Source: Epsilonproteobacteria bacterium tcs-49
GTDB taxonomy: Bacteria > Campylobacterota > Campylobacteria > Campylobacterales > Sulfurovaceae
Assembly: GCA_002049495.1 (NCBI GenBank)
Contig: LLYS01000007.1
Location: 44,637 to 108,636, forward strand
DNA: 64,000 nt
Reading direction: 5' to 3'
Positions 36,780 to 45,185 of this stretch are shown here, piece by piece (the first letter of the stretch is position 1; the number at the start of each line of letters is the position of its first letter). The translations under genes and the position numbers were made by a program. The notes beneath the pieces are model-generated. The model was not told where the DNA came from. It saw nothing but the letters and a program-made list of their open reading frames with translations, and did not search any database.

Positions 36780-36785
36780 TACACT
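36780..36785 (+). promoter_or_regulatory. Candidate -10 element (TACACT) of rrc
   Basis: TACACT lies 19 bases before the ATG at 36805 in the 97-base gap after the transglycosylase gene. No good -35 was seen, and no peroxide-regulator box could be recognised by eye. Confidence 0.35.
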
Positions 36786-36804
36786 ATTAAAAAAAGGAGT
36801 CCCG

Positions 36805-37464
36805 ATGAAGAAATACCAAACATACAGATGTTCAAAATGCGGTAATGAAGTGGAAGTACAAAACGTAGGCGGCGGCACGCTGGTATGCTGCGGCGTGGAT
36901 ATGGAGTGCATTACCGAAAACTTGACGGCGGTGAATTTGATGAAAGCCTTTGCCGGAGAATCGATGGCGAGAAACAAGTATGAGTTCTTCGCCGAAGTCG
37001 CGTTTGAGGAGGGTTATCACGCCATTTCCCGCTTTTTCCAAGAAGCCGCTGATAATGAGAAGTACCATGCGATGGCGGAATTTAAAGCGTATAACAAGCT
37101 CGTCAACGACGTGGAACTCGATACCACGCAAAAGAATTTGCAATACGCCGCGGACGGGGAGAAGTACGAACACGAAATCATGTATCCCGAATTTACCGAA
37201 ATCGCCAAAGAGGAGGGACTCAAAGAGATCGCCAGGATGCTCAAAGCGATCGGCAAAGTGGAGGTGGAACATGAAGCCCACTACCTGGCGCTAAAAAAAG
37301 CGCTGGAGGAGGACGGCTTTTTCAACTCCGACGAGGATGAGGAGTATATCTGTGAAGTGTGCGGCCACGTACACAAAGGCAAAAAGCCGCCGGCGAAGTG
37401 TCCGCTATGCGGCGTAGAAGCGGAGTATTTCAAGAAACGCTGTGACGACGTAACCGCAGGGTAA
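36805..37464 (+). CDS. rrc: Desulforubrerythrin (Rrc type)
   Basis: 219 residues in three iron domains: an N-terminal desulforedoxin-like FeS4 site (Cys9, Cys12, Cys28, Cys29), a central rubrerythrin four-helix bundle with di-iron ligands (AGESMARNKYEFFAE, DNEKYHA, KVEVEHE), and a C-terminal rubredoxin (Cys183, Cys186, Cys199, Cys202). This architecture is the Campylobacter jejuni Rrc protein, a peroxide-scavenging enzyme of microaerobes. The ATG at 36805 follows AAAGGAG. zupT follows after two bases. Confidence 0.95.
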   Translation: MKKYQTYRCSKCGNEVEVQNVGGGTLVCCGVDMECITENLTAVNLMKAFAGESMARNKYEFFAEVAFEEGYHAISRFFQEAADNEKYHAMAEFKAYNKLVNDVELDTTQKNLQYAADGEKYEHEIMYPEFTEIAKEEGLKEIARMLKAIGKVEVEHEAHYLALKKALEEDGFFNSDEDEEYICEVCGHVHKGKKPPAKCPLCGVEAEYFKKRCDDVTAG

Positions 37465-37466
37465 CG

Positions 37467-38309
37467 ATGGAGGAGGTCTCATTTAGCAGCTTTGCCGTTG
37501 CTTTCGGTTTGACGCTGTTTGCGGGACTGAGCACCGCCATCGGTGCCGTGATCGCGTTTTTTTCCAAAAGCCGCGATCACTTCTTTCTATCCATAGGGCT
37601 GGGCTTTTCAGCGGGGGTTATGATCTATGTCTCCTTTATGGAGATTTTGCAAAAATCCAAAGACGCTTTTAGTGCCTATATGCAAAGCCCCGTTACCGCG
37701 GAAGCGACAACGCTGCTGTTTTTCTTTTTGGGGATCGGTTTCAGCGCCCTTATCGACCGTTTCATCCCCGAAGACGTCAACCCCCACGAACCCAAAACGG
37801 ACAACGAGTTAGCCGTTTTAAAAAGACAAAATATACACTCCAATATCGATACCGCCCTGCGCCGGACGGGGGTCTTTACCGCTCTGGCGATCGCTATTCA
37901 CAACTTTCCCGAAGGGTTTGCCACCTTTGTGGCATCTTTGGAAGATATCAGTATCGGACTCTCCATCGCCATCGCCATCGCTATCCATAATATCCCCGAA
38001 GGGATCGCGGTTTCCCTGCCCATCTACCACGCTACGGGCAACCGCAAACAGGCGTTTTTATACGCCGTAGGCTCGGGATTTGCCGAACCGGTGGGCGCGG
38101 TTGTGGGGTTCTTTCTCCTGCTGCCGCTGATGGGGGATGCGACGCTGGGGATCACCTTTGCGGTGGTTGCGGGAATCATGATCTATATCTCCTTTGACGA
38201 ACTGCTCCCCTCCGCCCGCGTATACGGCAACGCCCACACCACGATCGGAGGGATCGTTTTAGGGATGGCGGTTATGGCGCTGAGTCTGCTCGCCTTTAAA
38301 ATCTTTTAG
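37467..38309 (+). CDS. zupT: ZIP-family divalent metal transporter (ZupT-like)
   Basis: 280-residue membrane protein with about eight helices. The paired metal-binding motifs of ZupT are present: AIHNFPEGFATF in helix 4 and AIHNIPEGIAVSLP in helix 5. A histidine/acid-containing loop (about residues 95-120) separates the halves. It imports zinc, iron and related metals. It is co-directional with rrc two bases upstream, so metal supply for the iron protein is a reasonable guess. Confidence 0.92.
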   Translation: MEEVSFSSFAVAFGLTLFAGLSTAIGAVIAFFSKSRDHFFLSIGLGFSAGVMIYVSFMEILQKSKDAFSAYMQSPVTAEATTLLFFFLGIGFSALIDRFIPEDVNPHEPKTDNELAVLKRQNIHSNIDTALRRTGVFTALAIAIHNFPEGFATFVASLEDISIGLSIAIAIAIHNIPEGIAVSLPIYHATGNRKQAFLYAVGSGFAEPVGAVVGFFLLLPLMGDATLGITFAVVAGIMIYISFDELLPSARVYGNAHTTIGGIVLGMAVMALSLLAFKIF

Positions 38310-38360
38310 CTACAATTACACTACTATTGAAAATAGCTATAAAAAAGATAAGGAAATATA

Positions 38361-38654
38361 ATGGCTCAAAAAAGTTTACACCGTTTTCGCAAAATCGCCT
38401 TTTTGGAAGGCTTATCCTTTTTGGCGCTGCTGTTTATCGCCATGCCGGTTAAATATATGCTTGGGGAACCTGCGCTGGTACGCTATGTGGGTATGCTTCA
38501 CGGAGTTTTGTTTATTTTGTTTATTCTGCTTTTGGTGGATGCGGCGAGACTGCACCGCTGGAGTATGAAGTTTAATACCGCTGCATTTATCGCTTCGCTT
38601 ATCCCCTTCGGTACCTTTTGGCTGGAGAAACGGCTCAAAGCGATCGCGGCGTAA
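38361..38654 (+). CDS. DUF3817-type small membrane protein
   Basis: 97 residues with three hydrophobic segments. The pattern FRKIAFLEGLSFLALLFIAMPVKY fits the DUF3817 family, whose function is unknown. AAGGAAAT precedes the ATG. It converges on the cytochrome c peroxidase gene, with a hairpin between. Confidence 0.82.
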   Translation: MAQKSLHRFRKIAFLEGLSFLALLFIAMPVKYMLGEPALVRYVGMLHGVLFILFILLLVDAARLHRWSMKFNTAAFIASLIPFGTFWLEKRLKAIAA

Positions 38655-38679
38655 CTACCGACCCGGAAGGGTCGGGTAG
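38655..38679. terminator. Hairpin between the converging DUF3817 and peroxidase genes
   Basis: CTACC/GGTAG (38655-38659 with 38675-38679) and GACCC/GGGTC (38660-38664 with 38669-38673) form a 10-bp stem with one bulged G and a GGAA tetraloop. It starts on the base after one stop codon and ends three bases before the other, so it likely serves both strands, although neither side has a T-run. Confidence 0.5.
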
Positions 38680-38682
38680 CGA

Positions 38683-39720
38683 TTAATCCATATCCGGCTT
38701 CGGTGTAAGAACCGTGCTTGCGGGAAGCTGCGGATAGGAGATATCCGGTTTCTCACCGGTAAGTGATTTCAAGAAGGTTACGATCTTCTTGGCATCTTTA
38801 TCACTGATGTCGATACCAAGCTGCGTACTACCCATCTCTTTAACGGCGGTTGCCAAATTCCAGATTTGCCCGTTGTGGAAATAGGGTGCCGTTTCTTCGA
38901 TATTTCTTAATGTCGGTGTTTTAACCATACCGTTTTCATCACCTTCAAAGTCCCCTACTTCGGCAAATTTATACTTTTTCACCACTTGGAACGGCTGCAT
39001 CGTACCGCCGAAGCCGATATCGTTGTGACAAGATGTACACCCCTTGTCGATGAACACTTTCAGCCCCTCTTTTTCCTCTTTCGTCATGGCGCTGTTGCAC
39101 CCGTTCATAAAATCATCAAAGGGCGCGGGCGTTACCAGTGTTTTTTCAAAGATCGCGATCGTATCGGCGATCAATTCAAAATCGATGTCCACATCGTAGC
39201 CGTACGCTCTTTTAAACTCCATTACATATTCGGGAATGGAAGTCACTCTTTCCACTACGAGATCTTTCGGAGCAGCCATCTCCGGTCCCGCCTGGATAGG
39301 TCCCTGAGCCTGATCGGCAAGGTGTGGACTTCTCCCGTCCCAGAACTGTACATCGTTGAGTACGGAGTTGTATACCGTCGGCGAGTTCAAATGGTGCGGA
39401 TTCATCGTCCATTTGTGCCCCACGGCAGCACTTACTCCGTCGGCACCGCCGAGTGCCAGATTGTGGCAGGTATTACAACTGATAAGAGAACTTTTGGAAA
39501 GTCTGGGATCAAAATAGAGTTTTTTCCCCAACTCGACCTTGGCATCGGTAATGGGGTTTTTCGCGTCGTCTACGAGCTTCATCACCTCCAACTGACTGGC
39601 AGGGATAGGTTTTAACCCCATATCTGAAGCTTTTTTGCGCAACGCATTGTCACTGTCTGAAGCCATCGCTCCCACTGCCGTAAGCAGTAGAGCACCGGTT
39701 ACTACACTTAGCTTGTTCAT
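38683..39720 (-). CDS. ccpA: Dihaem cytochrome c peroxidase
   Basis: 345 residues; reduces hydrogen peroxide to water in the periplasm using electrons from small cytochromes c. A signal peptide (about residues 1-20) is followed by two haem sites, CNTCH at 82-86 and CTSCH at 228-232, and the conserved VGDFEGD and KTPTLRNIEETAPYFHNG regions of the family. GAGGA precedes the ATG. It is monocistronic, with a TATAAT upstream. Confidence 0.95.
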   Translation of the reverse strand: MNKLSVVTGALLLTAVGAMASDSDNALRKKASDMGLKPIPASQLEVMKLVDDAKNPITDAKVELGKKLYFDPRLSKSSLISCNTCHNLALGGADGVSAAVGHKWTMNPHHLNSPTVYNSVLNDVQFWDGRSPHLADQAQGPIQAGPEMAAPKDLVVERVTSIPEYVMEFKRAYGYDVDIDFELIADTIAIFEKTLVTPAPFDDFMNGCNSAMTKEEKEGLKVFIDKGCTSCHNDIGFGGTMQPFQVVKKYKFAEVGDFEGDENGMVKTPTLRNIEETAPYFHNGQIWNLATAVKEMGSTQLGIDISDKDAKKIVTFLKSLTGEKPDISYPQLPASTVLTPKPDMD

Positions 39721-39777
39721 GAAACATCCTCACAATGAAATTTGCACACGTCGGATTGATAACCTGTGCATATAACT

Positions 39778-39783
39778 ATTATA
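39778..39783 (-). promoter_or_regulatory. -10 element (TATAAT) of the peroxidase gene
   Basis: On the minus strand CTCTATAATAG lies 57 bases before the start codon, in an AT-rich 108-base gap. No clear -35. Confidence 0.45.
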
Positions 39784-39828
39784 GAGATATTTTATTTATA
39801 ATAAGTTTAAAAAGATAATTTTTTTCCC

Positions 39829-41937
39829 TTAAGAACTTATTACTACACGGTTCTTACCGTTTTTCTTCGCTTCATAGAGCGCTTTATCCGCCCGGGCAAA
39901 AAGTATTTTTTCATTTTCCCCTTTTCGAAATGAAGCGATCCCACCGCTCATGGTGACCCCGTCCCCCTCGATGCGGCAGTTTTCCCTGACCTTTTTCAAC
40001 AGTTTCTGCGCCAGAACCCGGGCCTGCTCCTCCTTGCTAAAGGGGCAGATCAACAGGAACTCTTCGCCGCCCCAGCGGCCCAGTATATCCGTTTTGCGTA
40101 TATTGTCCCGGATGATCTGTACCAGCTGTACAAGGAGTTTATCCCCCGCCTGGTGGCCGTGGGTATCGTTGATATATTTAAAATCATCCACATCGAAAAC
40201 GATGATGCAAAAGGGTTCATCATAGCGTTTGGCCCGCTCCAGTTCCACGTCCAGCAAGCGATCCAGGTGCATCCTGTTATATACGCCGGTCAAGTTATCG
40301 TGGGTGGAAAGATAACGCAGTTTCCGGTTGTACTCTTTAAGTGTATACTGGCGGTAAAGCAAAAACAAAATGATCACCGCCGCTACCGCTACGCCCTGAT
40401 AGATATATTTGATATCCAGCGGCTGCTCGTAGTTGATCGATACCCAGCGGTTTAAGATCTCCTGCTTTTGACGGGGAGTGATGGTCAAAAGAACTTTGTC
40501 AAAAATATGCAGCAACTGTTTGTGGTCGTTGCGCACCGCTACCCCCAAATCCCAGGTTTGTTCAAACTTCCCCGCAATTTTGAGTTCGCCGATATACTCC
40601 TTTTGAAAGATATAACCAATCGTCGCCAGCGTATCGATAAATCCGAACAGTTCCGAATGCAGCACCTTGTTCAAGCCGTCTTTGACCGAGTCCACCGGAA
40701 CCAGCTCCAGCTGTGGATAGCGATTTTGCAGCAGCTCCAGATAAGCATAGCCCTTGACTATCCCCACCTTTTTCCCCTTCAAAGCACCCAGATCGTTGAT
40801 AAAGAATTTATCGTTTTGCGTTGCGATCACCAGAGGGATCTGCAGATAGGGTGCGGTAAAGTCCATATATTTTTTGCGCTGGGGCGTAGCCATGGCCAAA
40901 GAGAGAATATCACAGCGTCTGTCTTTGATATATTCAAGCGACTGGCTCCAATTCTCGGTGGGTACCAGTTTGATCGGAATTGGCAGCTTTTGCTCGATCA
41001 ATTCAAAATAATCGGCGCTCATTCCGTAGTGTTTTCCCCCCTTGATACTTTCAAAGGGCATCCACTCGGGATCGACGCACATGCGTATCTGCTGTTTTTG
41101 CTCCAGATACTGCTTCTCCAATTCGGTAAAGCCCACCTCCTTTTCGATCGGATCGATCCGGGCAAACTCCAGCCACTTCTTTTTGAGGCTGTTTCTCTCC
41201 TCGTAGGTAACGCTATCGATCCCCTTTTGCAAAATATCGCGCAGCAGAGGCATATCACTGCGCACGCCCAGACGCTCAAAGTGGTTTTCCAACTCTTCGA
41301 TATCGGCGATCCCGCTGATACCGATCCCCTCGATAAAGTTATCCAGGATCAACTGCTGCATCGTATACGCAAGCCCGATCGCCGCGTCGGCTTTTTTGGT
41401 AGCGACGGCCTGCAAAGAATCAAGATTGTCCCTTGTCAGCAAAATGGTGATCTTGGGATGATTTTTCTGGAAATAGGGAATGAAGTAGTATCCCGCCGGT
41501 ACGGCCAGAACCTTGCCGTAGAGGCTTTCTATCGAGCTAAGCTGGGAACCGTCGCGGCTGAAGATTGAGGGATAAAGCTGCAGGTAGGGGGTAGTAAAGT
41601 GCATATAGCGGCTTCGCTCTTGGTTTTTAACCGCGTTGAGCAGCACGTCAAGCTCTTGCCTTTGTACCATATCCAGATACTCTTGCCAGTTTTTCCCCCC
41701 GACGACCTCAACCTCCAGGCCCACTTTCTGCGCCACAAGGTTGATAAAATCGATAGAGTATCCCTTGGCTACGCCGTTATCGTTGAAGTTGACGGGGATA
41801 TAGTCCCTCTCGTTTTGTACCGTGATCACGGGATGTGATTTGACAAACTCCTGCTCCTCCTCGCTAAGGACGACATCAGCAGACAGTGTCGCCGCGGCTG
41901 CGAACGCGAGGCAGAGAAAAATGAAAACCCTCTTCAT
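39829..41937 (-). CDS. Membrane diguanylate cyclase with tandem solute-binding sensor domains
   Basis: 702 residues: signal peptide, two consecutive periplasmic SBP_bac_3-type domains (about 25-250 and 265-490, each with a VQNERDYIPVNF- or CVDPEWMPFE-like start), one membrane helix (about 510-528), and a C-terminal GGDEF domain. The active site GGEEF is at 623-627 and the inhibitory RxxD I-site (RKTD) lies five residues before it, so c-di-GMP synthesis with product inhibition is expected. The binding domains probably sense an amino acid or similar small molecule. AAAGGGG precedes the ATG. Confidence 0.93.
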   Translation of the reverse strand: MKRVFIFLCLAFAAAATLSADVVLSEEEQEFVKSHPVITVQNERDYIPVNFNDNGVAKGYSIDFINLVAQKVGLEVEVVGGKNWQEYLDMVQRQELDVLLNAVKNQERSRYMHFTTPYLQLYPSIFSRDGSQLSSIESLYGKVLAVPAGYYFIPYFQKNHPKITILLTRDNLDSLQAVATKKADAAIGLAYTMQQLILDNFIEGIGISGIADIEELENHFERLGVRSDMPLLRDILQKGIDSVTYEERNSLKKKWLEFARIDPIEKEVGFTELEKQYLEQKQQIRMCVDPEWMPFESIKGGKHYGMSADYFELIEQKLPIPIKLVPTENWSQSLEYIKDRRCDILSLAMATPQRKKYMDFTAPYLQIPLVIATQNDKFFINDLGALKGKKVGIVKGYAYLELLQNRYPQLELVPVDSVKDGLNKVLHSELFGFIDTLATIGYIFQKEYIGELKIAGKFEQTWDLGVAVRNDHKQLLHIFDKVLLTITPRQKQEILNRWVSINYEQPLDIKYIYQGVAVAAVIILFLLYRQYTLKEYNRKLRYLSTHDNLTGVYNRMHLDRLLDVELERAKRYDEPFCIIVFDVDDFKYINDTHGHQAGDKLLVQLVQIIRDNIRKTDILGRWGGEEFLLICPFSKEEQARVLAQKLLKKVRENCRIEGDGVTMSGGIASFRKGENEKILFARADKALYEAKKNGKNRVVISS

Positions 41938-41968
41938 TACGACCCCTTTATATCCTTATCATAGCTAT

Positions 41969-43126
41969 TTATTTTTTAAGCTCACTTAAATAAAAGAATG
42001 TAATTGAGATAAGGGGCGCACACAGCATAATAAGAAACACCGGGTAGATTTCGGTTTCGGGGAGTAAACTGGCGGCAAACCCCATCATCGACGACACCGC
42101 AAAGCCCATCACGCCCACCACGGCGTTGGCCGTGCCGCTGATATGGGGAAACAGCTCCAGCACCAAAGAGATAACGTTTGCGAAGATAAAGCCCAACGCT
42201 CCCACAAACAGCATCAAAAAGGGTACGATAAAGTACACGTTGCCCTCAAAAGAAAGCAAAATCAAAAACAGGGCGCTAAAGATTTGTACCCCTACCCCGA
42301 AACGCAGCATCTGCCTTGGGTCAAAGCGCTGCAGCAGATAGATATTGAGCCGGCTAAACAGGATCACCATCGCCACGTTCATCCCGAAAAAGAGGGTAAA
42401 GAGATACTTCTCTACCCCGAAATACTCCATATAGACGAAGGAGGATTTGGTAATAAAAACAAACATCCCGCTCATGCCGAAGGCGGAAGTGAACGCCAAA
42501 AACAGGGCCCGTTTCGTAGAAAGAATTTCCCAGTAATCTTTAAAAACGTTTTTTCCCTTTGTTTTGGGGGAAGTTTCGGGGATGAGCTGTATCCACCCCA
42601 GCACCAAAGCGGCGTACACCCCTAAAAATCCGAAGATATACTCCCACGTAAAGTAGTGCAAAATCAGCGTACCCAACGTAGGAGCGAGCATCGGCGCCAT
42701 CATCATCACCATAGAGACGAAAGAAAACACTTTCGCACTCTCTTTGCCGTGGAAATTGTCACGGACGATCGCGGCGGTATTGACCACCGCAAAACCGCCA
42801 CCCAGGGCTTGAAAAAAGCGGTACAGCCACAACTGCTCCACACTGCCTGCCTGGATGATCAGATAGGAAAAAAAGATATAAAACAGCAACCCCGTATTGA
42901 TCACCACTTTACGACCGTAACGGTCGGACATGGGACCGCCTACGAGCTGCCCCAGGGAAAACCCCGCCAGATAGATACTCAACGTCATCTCGATATAGCC
43001 GATGGGCGTATCGAAGCTGTCGCTCATAGCGGGCATGGCGGGGAGGTAGGCGTCGATGGCCAGGGGGCTGATCGCCGTCAGTGACGCAAGCAGAAAAATA
43101 AATCCGCGCGGCAGTTTTCTATCCAC
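41969..43126 (-). CDS. Bcr/CflA-family MFS drug exporter
   Basis: 385 residues, twelve hydrophobic helices. The MFS motif GPMSDRYGRKVV between helices 2 and 3 and the N-terminal SPLAIDAYLPAMPAM motif are characteristic of the Bcr/CflA subfamily, proton-coupled exporters of bicyclomycin, sulfonamides and other compounds. The start is GTG behind AAAGGAG. It follows the TIGR02757 gene by nine bases. Confidence 0.9.
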   Translation of the reverse strand: MDRKLPRGFIFLLASLTAISPLAIDAYLPAMPAMSDSFDTPIGYIEMTLSIYLAGFSLGQLVGGPMSDRYGRKVVINTGLLFYIFFSYLIIQAGSVEQLWLYRFFQALGGGFAVVNTAAIVRDNFHGKESAKVFSFVSMVMMMAPMLAPTLGTLILHYFTWEYIFGFLGVYAALVLGWIQLIPETSPKTKGKNVFKDYWEILSTKRALFLAFTSAFGMSGMFVFITKSSFVYMEYFGVEKYLFTLFFGMNVAMVILFSRLNIYLLQRFDPRQMLRFGVGVQIFSALFLILLSFEGNVYFIVPFLMLFVGALGFIFANVISLVLELFPHISGTANAVVGVMGFAVSSMMGFAASLLPETEIYPVFLIMLCAPLISITFFYLSELKK

Positions 43127-43135
43127 AAAACTCCT

Positions 43136-43834
43136 TTATACTATAGCTTCCTGCCCCATACGGTACAGGGCAAAATCATATTTGACGGGATCATCGGGGT
43201 CAAATTCGCGCAGCCGTTTCGTCAACTCGACAACCGCCTTTTGATCGTAACTCTTTCGCCGCAGCAATCCCAACCTGCGCGAAACATTGAAGGTGTGGGT
43301 ATCCAAAGGGATCAAGAGATCTTTTCTTGAAACCCCGCTCCACAATCCCATATCCAGACAATCCTTGCGCACCATCCAGCGCAGATACATATTCCAGCGC
43401 TTAAAGGTGGAGCTTTTACCCGGTTTATCGGCAGCTTTACCCACCAAAAAGGTAAATCCCCTGCTTTGTATACGGGCTCGGTCGTGGATGGCGTTGATCA
43501 CGTGCTGTATCCCCTCCAGCACCGAACCGTTGCGCCCATACGCTTCCCAAAAGAGGTCCTCTACGGATTCGATACGCTCCAGCGCCCGGAAAAGGGCGAT
43601 AATATCTCTGCTTTTTTGAAAACGGTAATAGCTGTGCCGCAGCAGGGGTTCGCAATCGGTCCCGGGAGCATGCAAAAGATGCAGCGGCAGCGAAGAGAGA
43701 AACTCGACGATCTTGCGGGCATTGCCGTAGCCAAAAAGCGCGCACACCAGGGCGCTTTTCTCATCGTTGAAACGCTTGGCTACCAGCAGGGGATCGGGTC
43801 TTTGCAAACACAGCTCCCCCTCCCGGTCGCGCAA
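43136..43834 (-). CDS. TIGR02757/DUF2400 family protein
   Basis: At least 232 residues of a helical, basic protein with FNDEKSALVCALFGYGNARKI, RKDCLDMGLWSGV and LIPLDTHTFNVSRRLGLL, patterns of the TIGR02757 (DUF2400) family. The family resembles HhH-GPD DNA glycosylases in places, but no activity is known. The coordinates use the only canonical start, TTG at 43834, which has no ribosome-binding site. Coding-like sequence continues 17 codons upstream to an ATA at 43885 that overlaps the proA stop, so the real N-terminus is probably there. Confidence 0.75.
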   Translation of the reverse strand: MRDREGELCLQRPDPLLVAKRFNDEKSALVCALFGYGNARKIVEFLSSLPLHLLHAPGTDCEPLLRHSYYRFQKSRDIIALFRALERIESVEDLFWEAYGRNGSVLEGIQHVINAIHDRARIQSRGFTFLVGKAADKPGKSSTFKRWNMYLRWMVRKDCLDMGLWSGVSRKDLLIPLDTHTFNVSRRLGLLRRKSYDQKAVVELTKRLREFDPDDPVKYDFALYRMGQEAIV

Positions 43835-43881
43835 AGCGATCTGGGCATCGAGCTGCGCTTTGAGACGGTTGTCGTGCGCAG

Positions 43882-45114
43882 TTATCGTATCTGCCCTTTA
43901 CCGTAGACTTTGAACTTATACGTGGTCAAATCCTCGATCCCCATGGGACCTCTGGCGTGGAGTTTGTTGGTACTGATCCCCACTTCCGCGCCCAGGCCGA
44001 AAACGGCACCGTCGGTAAAGCGCGTGCTGGCGTTAAGATAGACGCACGCCGCGTCCACTCCGTTTAAAAAGGTTTCGGAAGCGTCGCAATCCTGGGTGAT
44101 GATCGCTTCGGAGTGCCCCGAACCGTAACGGTTGATATGGGCAACGGCTTCCTCTACGTTTTCCACGACCTTGATAGAGAGGATATTATCCAGATACTCC
44201 GTATGGAAATCCTCCTCGGTCGCAGCCTCTATATCGATAATTTTTCGTGTTTTTTCGCACCCTTTAAGCTGCGTGCCCTCCACCTCGTACCGCTGTTTAA
44301 GCGTAGGCAGCAAGTCTGCGGCGACGGCCGCGTCCACAAGCAGCGTTTCCATGGCATTGCAAACTCCGGTCCGTTGGCACTTGGCGTTGATCGCAATATC
44401 AACGGCTTGCTTGAGATCCGCAGCTTTGTGGATATAGCTGTGGCACAGCCCCTTGTCGTGCTTGACCACGGGTACGCTGGCGTTTTCATTGACGTAGCGG
44501 ATCAGCTGCTCACCGCCTCTGGGGATGATCAGATCCACGAAGCTATCTTGCTTGATCAGCTTGGCCACCCCCTCTCTGGAGCTGTCGGGCAGCAGGCTGA
44601 CCGCTTCGATAGGCAGATCGTTTGCCGCCAAAACGTCCCGGAGGGTTTTGGCGATGATCTCGTTGGAGTTTTGCGCCTCCTTGCCCCCTTTGAGGATACA
44701 CACGTTGCCGCTTTTAAAACACAGCGCCGCAGCGTCGCTGGTGACGTTGGGGCGGGATTCGTAAATGATCCCGATGACGCCGATGGGCACGGAAACCTTT
44801 TCCAGCTTCAACCCGTTGTCCAAGATCCAGCCGTCGCGTATCTTGCCTACGGGATCTTTGAGTGCGGCGATCTCTTCTAGCGAGGTCGCCATCGCTTCGA
44901 TACGCTCTTTATTCAGAAGCAGCCTGTCAGTCAGTGCCGCACTGAGGTTGTTTTTTTCCGCATTTTCCATATCTACGGCGTTTTGCTTGATGATCGCATC
45001 GCTGTTGTGCAGCAGCGCCTGCGCCATCTTGTGCAGCAGTGATTTTTTCTCGCCGTCACTCAAAGACGCTACCGTCGCAGCCGCGGCTTTGGCCTTTTGT
45101 AAAAATGATTCCAT
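43882..45114 (-). CDS. proA: Gamma-glutamyl phosphate reductase
   Basis: 410-residue aldehyde-dehydrogenase-fold enzyme; second step of proline synthesis, reducing gamma-glutamyl phosphate with NADPH. The catalytic cysteine is in TGVCNAMETLLVD, and LIIPRGGEQLI is typical of ProA. I chose the ATG at 45114 because GGAG is six bases upstream; an ATG at 45126 is possible. proB is not in the window. Confidence 0.96.
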   Translation of the reverse strand: MESFLQKAKAAAATVASLSDGEKKSLLHKMAQALLHNSDAIIKQNAVDMENAEKNNLSAALTDRLLLNKERIEAMATSLEEIAALKDPVGKIRDGWILDNGLKLEKVSVPIGVIGIIYESRPNVTSDAAALCFKSGNVCILKGGKEAQNSNEIIAKTLRDVLAANDLPIEAVSLLPDSSREGVAKLIKQDSFVDLIIPRGGEQLIRYVNENASVPVVKHDKGLCHSYIHKAADLKQAVDIAINAKCQRTGVCNAMETLLVDAAVAADLLPTLKQRYEVEGTQLKGCEKTRKIIDIEAATEEDFHTEYLDNILSIKVVENVEEAVAHINRYGSGHSEAIITQDCDASETFLNGVDAACVYLNASTRFTDGAVFGLGAEVGISTNKLHARGPMGIEDLTTYKFKVYGKGQIR

Positions 45115-45168
45115 TCTCTTCTCCATCTGTTTGCCTGTTTGTAAGTATGCGCATTATATCCAATATGG

Positions 45169-45174
45169 TATAAT
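45169..45174 (+). promoter_or_regulatory. -10 element (TATAAT) of the SPL-like radical SAM gene
   Basis: ATATGGTATAAT ends 11 bases before the GTG at 45186, leaving a leader of only about five bases, so the transcript is nearly leaderless. Confidence 0.5.
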
Positions 45175-45185
45175 TTTTCAAAAAA

